DNA from: Boesenbergia rotunda
Taxonomy: Eukaryota > Streptophyta > Magnoliopsida > Zingiberales > Zingiberaceae
DNA: 64,000 bases
Assembly (NCBI GenBank): GCA_024364735.1
Contig: JAGFNQ010008751.1
Coordinates: 124,001 to 188,000, forward strand
Reading direction: 5' to 3'
Every line of letters begins with the position of its first letter. Within the stretch, counting starts at the first letter, position 1. The translations under genes were made by a program, and so were the position numbers. Positions 1 to 8,176 of the stretch are shown here, in pieces. A model generated the notes under the pieces. The model saw only the letters and a list, made by a program, of their open reading frames with translations. It made no database searches and was not told where the DNA came from.

Positions 1-182
1 CTAGCCCTCCAGGCTAGGACCTGACCCTCCAAGTCAGGCTTTCATCAACCTAGCTTCTCAAGCTAGGACCTGACCCTCCAAGCCAGGCTCTCATCAAACC
101 TAGTCTCACTAGGTATTCCTAGTCCACGACCAGGACTTAATCATAATCATCTCATCAACCTAAACTAAAATTGGTGTCAACA
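1..182 (-). mobile_element. LTR end fragment K (SIRE-like, minus)
   Basis: The stretch is full of short inverted repeats with a pyrimidine spacer, for example CTAGCC-CTCCA-GGCTAG and CCTGAC-CCTCCA-AGTCAGG. On the minus strand this matches the small-hairpin arrays in the copia LTRs elsewhere in this window. Read on the minus strand it would start TGTTGACACC at about 182, which fits an LTR 5' end. The rest lies outside the window. No polypurine tract is visible next to it, so the boundary is a guess. Confidence 0.4.
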
Positions 183-1354
183 CCAAAATAACAATCAGGG
201 TTAGACTGCATCAACAAGGCGGTCGTACCAATCCCGGCTATCTGAAGCCAAATATAACCGGCTAATCCCTGGATGAACTGAAGCATCCTCTCTCTATCAT
301 GTGCCACCAGCTGGGGGCAGTACTCAGCTAGACGGCTGAACTCCGTATTATATTCCATGACCGTGCGCTTTCCTTGCTTGAGACTCAGAAATTCCTGACG
401 CCGAGCCATCTGATATGCAACGGGGAAGTACTGACTCTCGAATGCCTCACGGAAAGCTGTCCAGGTGATGTGCTGCTCACCAATGACCGTGCGCTGAGTG
501 GCCCACCAAGTAGTCGCCTCATCACGCAAATGGTAGGCAGCCAGTTCTGCCTTCTCCCACTCTGAACAGGCCATATAGTAAAACGTACCCTCCAAGGTCT
601 CGATCCAAGAACGAGCAACCCGAGGGTCAGGTCCTCCATGGAACAGTGTGAATCGACCTTTCACCGACTCTGCCAATGCTGGTATCCGTGCTCTAGCCCT
701 AGCCCTAGCCCAGTCCACAGAAACGATAGAATCCACCAGTGGAGTTGCAGCAGATACCCGAGCGGATGTTGCAATAGGAATCGTGGGAAATCCCGGAATC
801 GAAACCGCGGGTGGAGCTGGGTGAACTGGTAGAGCAGGCGCTACTAGGGGTACAGCAGAATACACAGTAGGGGGTACGACTGGTGGTACCACTGGATACA
901 CAGATGTAGGTACTACTAGTGGTGTAGGCATTGCTGAATACACTGATAGGGGTACAATAGATGGTACCGCTGAATATACCGAGGTAGGTACCGCTGGTGG
1001 TACCGCTGGATATGCCGGTGTAGGCACTGTTGAACACCCCAAAGTGGGTACCACAGATGGTATCGTTGGATACACCGGAACAGGTACCGTTGGTGGTACC
1101 ACAGAATAGGCATTAGTAGATACTACTGATGATACCATGGACACCACAAGGGTTGGTACAGCTGGCGGAACAGTGGGAACCGCTGATACCAATGGAACTG
1201 AGGCCCTCGAAATACCCGGGGGAGTCTGACCACGACTAACGGGCTCTATCCCAGTCGATCTCTCTGGTGACTCTGTCGCCTGAGACCCGGAAGTCCACTC
1301 ACGTGGTCGCCCTGGACCACGTCTCGGTGCGGGATCAAATTTACTCCGAGTCAT
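155..1354 (-). CDS. gag: Gag of a Ty3/gypsy chromovirus-like element (H)
   Basis: Open frame of 399 codons. The N-terminal 20-30 residues are basic and Pro/Arg-rich. Residues about 55-190 are a Val/Pro/Tyr repeat. Residues about 230-385 look like the retrotransposon Gag capsid domain of Tekay/Del elements: FHGGPDPRVARSWIETLE, a WW pair near residue 285, WTAFREAFESQYFP, then FLSLKQGKRTVMEYNTEFSRLAEYCPQLV. In that family this protein forms the particle that packages element RNA. The last 15 or so residues (left of about 210) no longer resemble Gag and probably read into foreign sequence, so protease and pol are missing here. The start at 1354 is the first ATG after the leader. Lineage is inferred from motifs; the capsid assignment is strong. 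Confidence 0.8.
   Translation of the reverse strand: MTRSKFDPAPRRGPGRPREWTSGSQATESPERSTGIEPVSRGQTPPGISRASVPLVSAVPTVPPAVPTLVVSMVSSVVSTNAYSVVPPTVPVPVYPTIPSVVPTLGCSTVPTPAYPAVPPAVPTSVYSAVPSIVPLSVYSAMPTPLVVPTSVYPVVPPVVPPTVYSAVPLVAPALPVHPAPPAVSIPGFPTIPIATSARVSAATPLVDSIVSVDWARARARARIPALAESVKGRFTLFHGGPDPRVARSWIETLEGTFYYMACSEWEKAELAAYHLRDEATTWWATQRTVIGEQHITWTAFREAFESQYFPVAYQMARRQEFLSLKQGKRTVMEYNTEFSRLAEYCPQLVAHDRERMLQFIQGLAGYIWLQIAGIGTTALLMQSNPDCYFGVDTNFSLG
835..1185 (-). repeat. In-frame Val/Pro/Tyr-rich degenerate repeat inside H gag
   Basis: Short units rich in GGTACC and GGTGGTACC recur and encode VP-P/T-V-Y/P variants in the gag frame. The units vary in length but keep the frame. This low-complexity block lies between the basic N-terminus and the capsid domain, where Tekay-type Gag is usually shorter. 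Confidence 0.75.
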
Positions 1355-1596
1355 ACCTGTTACATATTGCCCAATATTACAAATAGTACAAGTCTACTAA
1401 ACATACCATATCATACCATTGTCGTCCGGAGATGTCCCGTCGCCACCAAGTCCCAAAGTCCAACCTCATCGAAAAACGACTCCGAAAATCCAAAATGTAC
1501 TCGGGTATATCATCAAACCCGAGCTCCGATACCTACCGAATCGGTATCAGATACAACTCCGAAAATCCACAAGTCCCCAAGGTATCCCGCAACCTG
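1355..1596 (-). other. Untranslated leader of element H
   Basis: About 240 bp between the primer site and the gag start, in minus orientation. It has no convincing frame of its own; the overlapping plus-strand ORFs are short and show no domain. Confidence 0.5.
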
Positions 1597-1609
1597 GGCT
1601 CTAATACCA
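1597..1609 (-). promoter_or_regulatory. Primer binding site of element H
   Basis: The minus strand reads TGGTATTAGAGCC, one base from TGGTATCAGAGCC, the usual plant site complementary to the 3' end of initiator methionine tRNA. It lies nine bases inside the LTR border and primes minus-strand DNA synthesis. Confidence 0.75.
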
Positions 1610-1617
1610 AAATAAAT

Positions 1618-2320
1618 TGTCACGCCTCGAGACCCAGGAGCCGCTGTTTCAATATAAAATCGGACAGCATCTCCCCTGTCTGGCGGACAATTTACACATA
1701 CATACAATATCCAAACAAACACGCAGATAATAATTTGGCCTCAGACCTCAAAATCAAGATAAAACATAATCATAACACAAAATAAAACATACCTGACTGT
1801 GGACCGGTCCGACTTCCAACGAAAACAACAAACACATAGTCCATCAGAGGACTCAAAAATACAATACCAAGACAAATGAAATAGATACCAGTTCCACGAC
1901 ACAAAACAAATACAAACTACATAATAAGATGTAAAGAACCATAACTACGCGGAAGCACCCATCACTGGAGTCGTAGGGACCTGGGACTGGCAACTGGGGG
2001 TCTCCTGGAGACCAATCAACCTGAAAACAAAAATATGGGCAACGGTGGTGAGTCCAAATAAACTCAGCGGATACCAGAAGCATATATGCATAGCAAGCTA
2101 TAAATAACAATAAGAATCACACTGATACAGTCTCGAGTATAGAGGATACAACATAACTGAAGACTAAGGGTGAATACATACCAGAGTCTGTCTATCCTGC
2201 GGGTAGGTGTAATCAATCCCCTATATAACCTCAAGACTGATACACAATCCAAATGTGTATGTCACCTGTAAGGGCATATCGAACATATACAACACCCAAA
2301 CACAAGAAGCACCAACCAAG
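1618..2320 (-). mobile_element. LTR of gypsy element H, part 1
   Basis: On the plus strand the LTR opens TGTCACGCC, so on the minus strand it ends GGCGTGACA, common for Tekay/Del LTRs. The primer site and gag follow in the right order. It is interrupted at 2321 by element A and resumes at 11038 after the duplicated CCAAG. The small ORFs here are not coding. Confidence 0.75.
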
Positions 2321-2429
2321 TGTTGGTGCAAAAAGCACCAAAGTCAAACCTGTGTTTTGATAATGGCAACAGGGTTCAAGAGTTAAGTCTTACTTGTTAT
2401 CTAACATGTCACTTGAGTGTGCAGAGTAA

Positions 2430-2660
2430 AAAGCCCTAGCGAAGGACTGCTAGGCATTGGCGAAGGAATGCCAGAGTAAACAACCCTAGCAAAGGACTGC
2501 TAGGCACTGGCGAAGGAATGCCAGAGTAAAAAGCCCTAGCGAAGGACTGCTAGGCCCCAGGCGAAGGACGGCTTGGGAATGAAGCCCTAGCGAAGGACTG
2601 CTTGGCACCGGGCGAAGGATAGCTCAGTATCCAACACCTGGCGAAGGACCGCGAGGCAAA
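2430..2660 (+). repeat. Array of small hairpins in LTR A
   Basis: About nine imperfect units have two arms around a purine-rich spacer: CCTAGC-GAAGGACT-GCTAGG, CTGGC-GAAGGAAT-GCCAG and variants. Arms change together between units (CCTAGC/GCTAGG, CTGGC/GCCAG) while the spacer GAAGGA stays. The same array sits in the 3' LTR at about 9797-10025. Confidence 0.8.
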
Positions 2661-2710
2661 AGTCCAACCAGAGGAACGGTTGGCATCAGGTACATTCTCC
2701 CGAGAGGAGT

Positions 2711-2766
2711 AGGTGAGGACGCGTTCCCCGTCGAGGGAACAGTAGGCGTCGGTTCGACCTAGGGTT
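2711..2766 (+). promoter_or_regulatory. LTR core shared by several SIRE-like families
   Basis: Holds AGTAGGTGAGGACGCG, then the hairpin GTTCCC-CGTCGA-GGGAAC (2723-2740), then TAGGCGTCGGTTCGACC. Closely similar cores appear in LTRs of B1, B2, C, E and F, although flanking LTR sequence differs. Function unknown. Confidence 0.7.
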
Positions 2767-3248
2767 CCATTTTGGAGACCCAAAGTCAGAACCAAGACAG
2801 CTAAGGCTGTATGAATTAATATTTTATTGTTTTATTGTGTTTTGGACTAACCCTGGATGCAGGACCGAAGGAACGAGTGTCTGCAGCTCAGAGAGCCTCA
2901 AAGGAGTGAGGCAGCAGCTGAGAAGGGCGCCCCCAAGGTGAACAAGAAACAAATGAAGCAAAAAGGAGCTTCGGCTGACTACTGGCCGTGGCGCCCTCAG
3001 CAGCCAGGGCGCCCACAGCAGCCAGGGCGCCCTCAGCAGCCAAGGCGCCCCGCGCTTATGCCAACGAAGCCAATCACCCTTATCCAGCCGAGAAGCCCGC
3101 GCGGAAGGAGTCAAGCAGGGCACCCCCAGCGTCCAGGGCGCCCCCAGGGTCAAACCTCATCCCTATTCGAGTGGGATAAAGGTTGACCGAGAGAATCTCG
3201 GATCACGTGACACGTGGGGGGGCGCCCCCGACGTCCAGGGCGCCCCGA

Positions 3249-3266
3249 GGTGCTATAAATAGCACC
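3249..3266 (+). promoter_or_regulatory. TATA box of LTR A inside a palindrome
   Basis: TATAAATA (3254-3261) lies within GGTGCTATAAATAGCACC, which has 8-bp arms around AA. GGCGCC palindromes stand upstream and the transcribed part of the LTR downstream, so this is the probable element promoter. The 3' LTR has the same site (TATA at 10619-10626). Confidence 0.75.
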
Positions 3267-3668
3267 CAACGCCCAGGCTTCAAGGAACATCTCGAACACA
3301 ACGCTTCTACGCTCTTCTCTCTCACGCCTCACTCCGGAAACTGCCCAACTCGAGCCGACGACGTCCTGCTGCTCCGAAAAAGTCAATCTACTTCGGACGT
3401 CAGTAAAGAAGAGTGATTTTCAATTTACTGCACTTACTCTGTAATCAATATTTGTAAATTGTTTTTGCGCCTATATAGAATTGCCCAACGTAAACGGTCA
3501 ACGACCGTGGGCGTTGGAGTAAGAGTCGACCTAGGCTCCGAACCAAGTAAAACCTCCCGTGTTTGCGTTGTGTGTTTTTAACTTCCGCTGTGCAACTTCT
3601 CTTAGTTTTTAAATCCGAAAGTTTTCCGATATTCACCCCCCCTCTATCGGTTCTCTCGATCCAACAAG

Positions 3669-3680
3669 TGGTATCAGAGC
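3669..3680 (+). promoter_or_regulatory. Primer binding site of element A
   Basis: TGGTATCAGAGC, two bases after the LTR end, complementary to the 3' end of initiator methionine tRNA as in most plant copia elements. Confidence 0.93.
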
Positions 3681-3687
3681 GGGGAAG

Positions 3688-3716
3688 TTCAAACTTGGTG
3701 CAACCACCAGTTTGAA
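3688..3716 (+). other. Leader hairpin 1 of element A (next to primer site)
   Basis: TTCAAAC (3688-3694) pairs with GTTTGAA (3710-3716); within it TGGTG (3696-3700) pairs with CACCA (3705-3709) around CAAC. The same structure follows the primer site in F (56781-56809) and, with small changes, in E (62762-62787, minus). Confidence 0.7.
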
Positions 3717-3847
3717 AAAAAATTTTCGGATTTTTTTTTCTTTATCTAGTTCGAATTTTTTTTAATCTTTCGTTCGATTCTTTTTCCTTAATCGAGGTTG
3801 GTGCAACACCCCTCGTTATTTCATTTTATTCATCCCGCACTACTAAT

Positions 3848-3864
3848 CCAAGACCAAGTCTTGG
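3848..3864 (+). other. Leader hairpin 2 of element A (before gag)
   Basis: CCAAGAC-CAA-GTCTTGG, a perfect 7-bp stem with a 3-nt loop, 39 nt upstream of the gag ATG. F has the same hairpin at the same distance; E has the same stem with loop CTA. Position suggests a packaging, dimerisation or translation role (inference). Confidence 0.7.
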
Positions 3865-3903
3865 GAATTTCTCTTCTTGTTAGTAAATTTTATTTCAGAT
3901 TAA

Positions 3904-5553
3904 ATGGCCATGCAAGAAGGATTTAGCACCGCCAGACCTCCACTTTTCAGTGGAGAAGACTTTTCTTACTGGAAAAGTCGTATGGAGGTCCACCTGAAAA
4001 CTCAGGTGGACATGTGGATCATCATCCAGTCCGGACTGGAGATCCCCAAAAACGCCGAAGGACTACCTCAAAGCTACTCAGAATGGGACACCGCTCTGAA
4101 GCGCAAAATAGAAGCCGACGCAAAAGCGACCCAGACTCTCTAATGCGGATTGACAAAAGAGGAGCTGAACCGGGTAGGCCCCTTCAATAGTGCCAAGGAG
4201 CTTTGGGCAAAACTGATCGAGCTGCACGAACGAACATCAGATACTCGGATCAGTAAAAGGGATCTGCTCCTGAACAAACTGTACACCATCAAGATGGCCG
4301 ACAACGAAACAGCAGCCCAGCTCCACGCACGAATCCAAGAATTAATGAACGGTCTTCACACTATAGGTCACAAGGTCGAAAATCGTGACCTAATAAGGTA
4401 TGCTCTAAACGCCTTCCCTAGAAATACCTTGTGGGCATCTATGGTAGATGCATACAAGGTTTCAAGGGATCTTTCTAAAATAAAGTTAGACGAATTATTT
4501 TCTGAATTAGAACTGCACAAACAAACTAACTCCAATATGGTCGAGAAAGGAATTGCCTTCATTGCAAGTAAAACTGGAAAGTCAGCAAAGAAGAAACCGC
4601 AAACTGAACCTGAGTCTAACTCATACTCAGACACAGAAGATGAAGGAGAACAAACTAAGCTGGTCCGACTGGCCCGAAGCTATTACAAAGAGCTGAAGAA
4701 CCAAACCAACAGACGTAAAGCCGGCCGAAGAAAGGACGAACCAGCTGAACCCGCAAACGACAAAAACAAGCCCAACGTGACCTGCTACGAGTGCAAGAAA
4801 AAGGGTCACTACAAGTCAGAGTGTCCTAACCTAAAGGAGACTAAAAAGACGAGAAGAAAGAAAGCACTGCAAGCAATCTAGGACGAATCTTCCTCTGAAG
4901 AAGAAGAAGAAGTACCCCAGTCCAACCTTCTAGCCCTAACCGCCTCAGAAGAAGTCGAGACCGAGTCAGAATCAGAACAGGACGTCGACAAACTGACCTT
5001 CTCAGAGGATGGCAAAATCAAGGTAAGTGGCTTTAATAGAAGTCAGTTAAACGATTTAATTTCATATCTTTCTCGAGATTTGGCGAAAGCCAAACTCCGA
5101 ATCGAATCCCTCCGACAGGAAGTAAAACTCCTGAAAGAGGGAGCTGAATCTAAACCCTCAACCGAGAAAATTCAAGAAGGAACTCCTACTCAAGTTGAAA
5201 AACTTGAGAAAGAGAACTCCTCCCTGAAAACTCAGGTTAAGGATCTTAGATCAGCTTTAGAACGATTTACCTCTGGTTCCAAGGGTCTAGACATGATTCT
5301 TGGAAAACAGAAGTCCGTTCTAAATCGATCCGGACTTGGCTATAGAACCAAATTCCGACAAAGATCTTACCTTGCTGTACTGAATCAGTCTAGAGGTAAA
5401 AATCAGGCATGGGTACCCAAACTGTGCCTGAACAAACCGACTGGATCAAATCAGTATTGGATCCCCAAGGACAAGATTCACATCTTGCCTAATCATTACC
5501 GTGGCTTTAGTCCAGGGGGAGCCAAACTGAAAACTATATTCATTGTTAGATAA
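3904..5553 (+). pseudogene. gag: Gag of element A, one frame with two stop codons
   Basis: One frame of about 549 codons runs from ATG 3904 to the stop at 5551-5553, broken only by TAA at 4141-4143 and TAG at 4879-4881. The first matches a Gln codon in the related Gag of F (QCGLT), a C-to-T change. The N-terminal half resembles the copia Gag family (UBN2-type): PPLFSGEDFSYWKSRMEVHL at residues about 13-32, then the helical capsid core. A CCHC zinc knuckle C-x2-C-x4-H-x4-C lies at residues 294-307 (4783-4824), after a basic segment. The C-terminal third is acidic, then coiled coil, then a GSKGLDMILGKQKSVLNRSG segment typical of copia elements. No protease follows. Role in the family: particle formation and RNA packaging. 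Confidence 0.88.
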
Positions 5554-5569
5554 AATCCAACTTTCTTTA

Positions 5570-5935
5570 CTTTGCATGTTTGCTTGTTTATTTAATTTCT
5601 GCAATTTATTATGCTTAGACTTAGGTTAGTTTAAGGATTGAACAAACTTAACTGAAACTTGAAAACATAATATTGGGTGGAGGTGAGATGATAGTACGTT
5701 AGGGAAACCAATTCTAATAAGATCAAGTTTACTTGGTCTCTTTAGACTGGTGAAACTAGCCGAAGCTACCGATCCAAAATCCAAACTAGTTAGACCAGAA
5801 CTTTTTCAAAAATTAATTTTGAAAATGAAATTTCATTAAACGGCTTTGTCAAGGAAAGGGTTGATGATCCAATAAGGCTACGGCCAAAGAAGGCCTAGTG
5901 CCTCGCCAAGACCTGGAAGCCAATTTTTGAATTTC
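5570..5935 (+). other. Conserved non-coding block after gag
   Basis: Begins near GCATGTTTGCTTGTTTATTT and ends near GCCTCGCCAAGACCTGGAAG. It includes GTGAGATGATAGTACGTT and potential stems such as TGGTCT/AGACCA and GGCC-AAAGAA-GGCC. Counterparts lie in F (58140-58505, plus), E (54540-54750, minus) and B2 (24890-25120, minus). All frames have stops, so conservation is probably at RNA or DNA level. Confidence 0.75.
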
Positions 5936-6221
5936 AAATTCAAATTACTTTTTGTCAAATTCAAATCTAACACAATTTTCAGTTAAGCTTAGATTCAAAC
6001 ATTTCCTTTCAAAATAAAAGCTAAGTGTTTTCAAAAATTAATTTAATGTTTTCAAAATAAATAATAATTTTTCAAAATAATTATCAAAACCTGTCTCACA
6101 AAACCTATAAGGCTAACATGGTTGATAATCATAGATTGGGTGAGACAGCAAACTTAATGAAGATTTATTCAATATCTGCTTTTTATTTAACATTTAGTTT
6201 AGAACGCATTGAAATAATGCA

Positions 6222-6420
6222 GGTCAAATCGTTGTCAAAATAGTCAAACTATGGTTAAAGAAGTCAAACTACAGTCAAAATAGTCAAACCACGGTGAATG
6301 TAGACAAACCTTGGTCAAAACACTCAAACCAGGTCAAATCTGGTCAAATACACTCCTCTAGGGTCAAGAACCAGTCCTTAGGGCGCCCAATCCCATTCGA
6401 GCGCCCGAGGCTAGTCAAAA
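6222..6420 (+). promoter_or_regulatory. Cluster of W-box-like motifs upstream of the internal promoter in A
   Basis: About eleven GTCAA motifs in 200 bp, ten of them RGTCAA, the reverse complement of TTGACY, the core bound by plant WRKY factors. Equivalent clusters, same orientation relative to the element, lie in E (54177-54240) and F (58815-58873). Binding is inferred from motif only. Confidence 0.5.
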
Positions 6421-6690
6421 GCTGTCATCTACCGCTGCATGCTGACCAGGGCACCCTGGTGCTCCCGGGCACCCCCGTATAGTCGGTCAAAGGCAGAAAA
6501 CTGCCAAAAGGCAGCTGCAGCCCTGGATAAGGCACCCTCGTTAGGCGGGGCGCCCTCTTATAGTCCTTCAACGGCAGAAAGCTGCCTAAAGGCAGCTGCA
6601 TTCCTGGCCAGGGCGCCCTCGTCAGGCGGGGCGCCCTCGCCAGTTAGGGCGCCCTCCTGCTAAAGGGCGCCCGAAACTGCCCTATAAAAA
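6367..6690 (+). promoter_or_regulatory. Internal promoter-like block of element A
   Basis: Several GGGCGCCC or close palindromes, then CCCTATAAAAAGGG with a TATA box at 6683-6690, about 110 bp before an ATG. A pyrimidine-rich leader follows. The arrangement copies the promoter part of the LTRs but in unrelated sequence. Element E has the same order before its copy of the extra gene. Confidence 0.6.
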
Positions 6691-6793
6691 GGGTTCCATG
6701 CCCCTTCTTCTCCTCACACTCAAACCACTCCTTCTCCTCAACTCTCTACTTCCTAAGAGATCTTGCAACCCTCTCAAGCTCTCATCTTCAACA

Positions 6794-8067
6794 ATGCCTC
6801 CACGAGCAGCCGGTATAATTTTTAATTAAGTTAATTCTTTTCAATTTTTCGTTAAAATGCATACTTTCTTTAAATGTATATTCCTTCTCTTAGAAGACGC
6901 CGACCAAACCAGGCAGAACCCGGTACCCAACCTAGTCCTGATCCTAGGTTTCCGAATTTAGAATTGTGTAATAAGTTCGCTCGTACCACCTATAAACCTA
7001 TCAAGACGAGCTACTTGAATAGACAATTTTTCACCCAATCCTGTCCCTTAGCAATGAACGTCATAAACTTTTACCAACTTGACAATCTCGTATTCTGCAC
7101 CCATCCAATCAATACTTCCTTATGTGCAGAATTTTACAATAACATAATTAGACAGGATAGTCTCATGTTCTCCACCACTGTTCAAGGAATCCCCTTAACT
7201 ATCACACCAACATTACTCAACCGATTTCTAGGACTACGACTCTCGCAGTCCACCTTCTGTTGTTACCCTCCTAGGGAGCCTCCCTTTGATGCTCCCTACT
7301 CTCACATTACCTTAGACACATTACACTCATACTTTTTTAGGCGACCCCTGGCCAGACGATTTCAGTCCGTCGAATTAGAGGTCCAGGACTACGCTCTATA
7401 TAGAGTCATAGTCCGATGTATTCTGCCATTATCCACCAGGGACGTCACCACTATGCGACCATTCCACGCCTTTCTCCTGTACGCCTTGATTCACCATCTA
7501 GACATCGACATAGGACTTCACATGTTTCATGCTATCCTACATGCATCCAGTGTTACCACGCAAGGGCGGGTACGCACACCCTACTGCCACATCATCACGT
7601 CCATATTACATCACCACGGTAGAAACATTACCGAGGGAGAGATGGCCGCTTTGACCGATTACGATGAAATAGGCTATAGAAACTTCGCCCTAGCCGGTAT
7701 AGAAGTGTCCGGTACCGGGGTCTTGTCCTGGAGACGTCAGAGAGCAGCTCCCCCGATCGACTCAGACGAGGAGGTCGACGTCGACGTTGGAGACATTGCT
7801 GCAGCAGCCCGAGCACACATAGACAAGCCGGCCCCACCGACACTCTACGATCGAGTGACACAGCTGGAGACACATGTCCAGAGCCTCCGAGAGGAAGTGG
7901 AGGCCAATCATGCCGAAGACTTGGAGACAAATCGGGGCTACTACACCGAGTATATGAGCGCTCTTAGAGCTGAGAGGGAGGCCAGAGATGCACAGTATCA
8001 CGAGATGATGACACTATTTCGATCATGGCAGCCCGGCTCATCTGACCACCCTGGCCCTTCTTCCTAG
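6794..8067 (+). CDS. Extra gene of element A: plant transposon-protein-like ORF replacing pol
   Basis: The open frame is 6874-8067, 397 codons. A likely first exon is ATGCCTCCACG... at 6794-6812, with an intron of about 81 bp (GT 6813, AG 6893); with those exact sites the phase is off by one, so either exon 1 carries an indel here or translation starts at 6874. Residues about 20-260 are globular, with FFTQSCPLAMNVINFYQ, LCAEFYNNII, VQGIPLTITPTLLNRFLGL and MRPFHAFLLYALIHHLDIDI. The EFY...VRG-like...INRFLGL order recalls the 'putative plant transposon protein' domain (recognised from memory). Residues 295-315 are acidic and about 330-380 coiled coil. No protease, integrase, RT or RNase H motif. 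Unknown function. A decayed copy is in E (52624-53923). Confidence 0.75.
6813..6893 (+). other. Putative intron of the extra gene in A
   Basis: AT-rich 81-bp stretch from GTATAA to TTCTCTTAG, between the ATGCCTCC exon and the long frame. The E copy has an 80-bp equivalent (53833-53912, minus) whose phase fits exactly. In A the phase does not fit, by one base. Confidence 0.5.
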
Positions 8068-8176
8068 TTAGATCATTTACGGCATTGTACTAAGTAAACT
8101 TTCTTGACTCATGGTTGACTGTTCTGTACCCCTGTATGACTAGTTAACCTACTTCTTTGACTTGAGTATCTGGTCT
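8068..8176 (+). other. Trailer of the extra gene in A
   Basis: Short non-coding stretch between the stop of the extra gene and the resumed homology to pol. It has three TTGACT motifs. No clear polyadenylation signal is seen. Confidence 0.35.

Larger units (their letters stand above)
2321..3666 (+). repeat. 5' LTR of element A
   Basis: Contains, in order, an array of small hairpins (about 2430-2660), a core shared with other families (2711-2766), a GGCGCC cluster (about 2985-3240), a TATA box within a palindrome (3249-3266), and the downstream part ending in a C-run and CGATCCAACA. Proline/arginine-rich ORFs over the GGCGCC cluster occur on both strands and are composition artefacts. Confidence 0.93.

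Noticed and set aside
2824..3186. Pro/Arg/Ala-rich ORFs on both strands (also 10189-10551, 56011-56380, 61275-61674)
   Set aside because: They overlap GGCGCC palindrome clusters in LTRs; open on both strands through GC-rich composition, with no domain.
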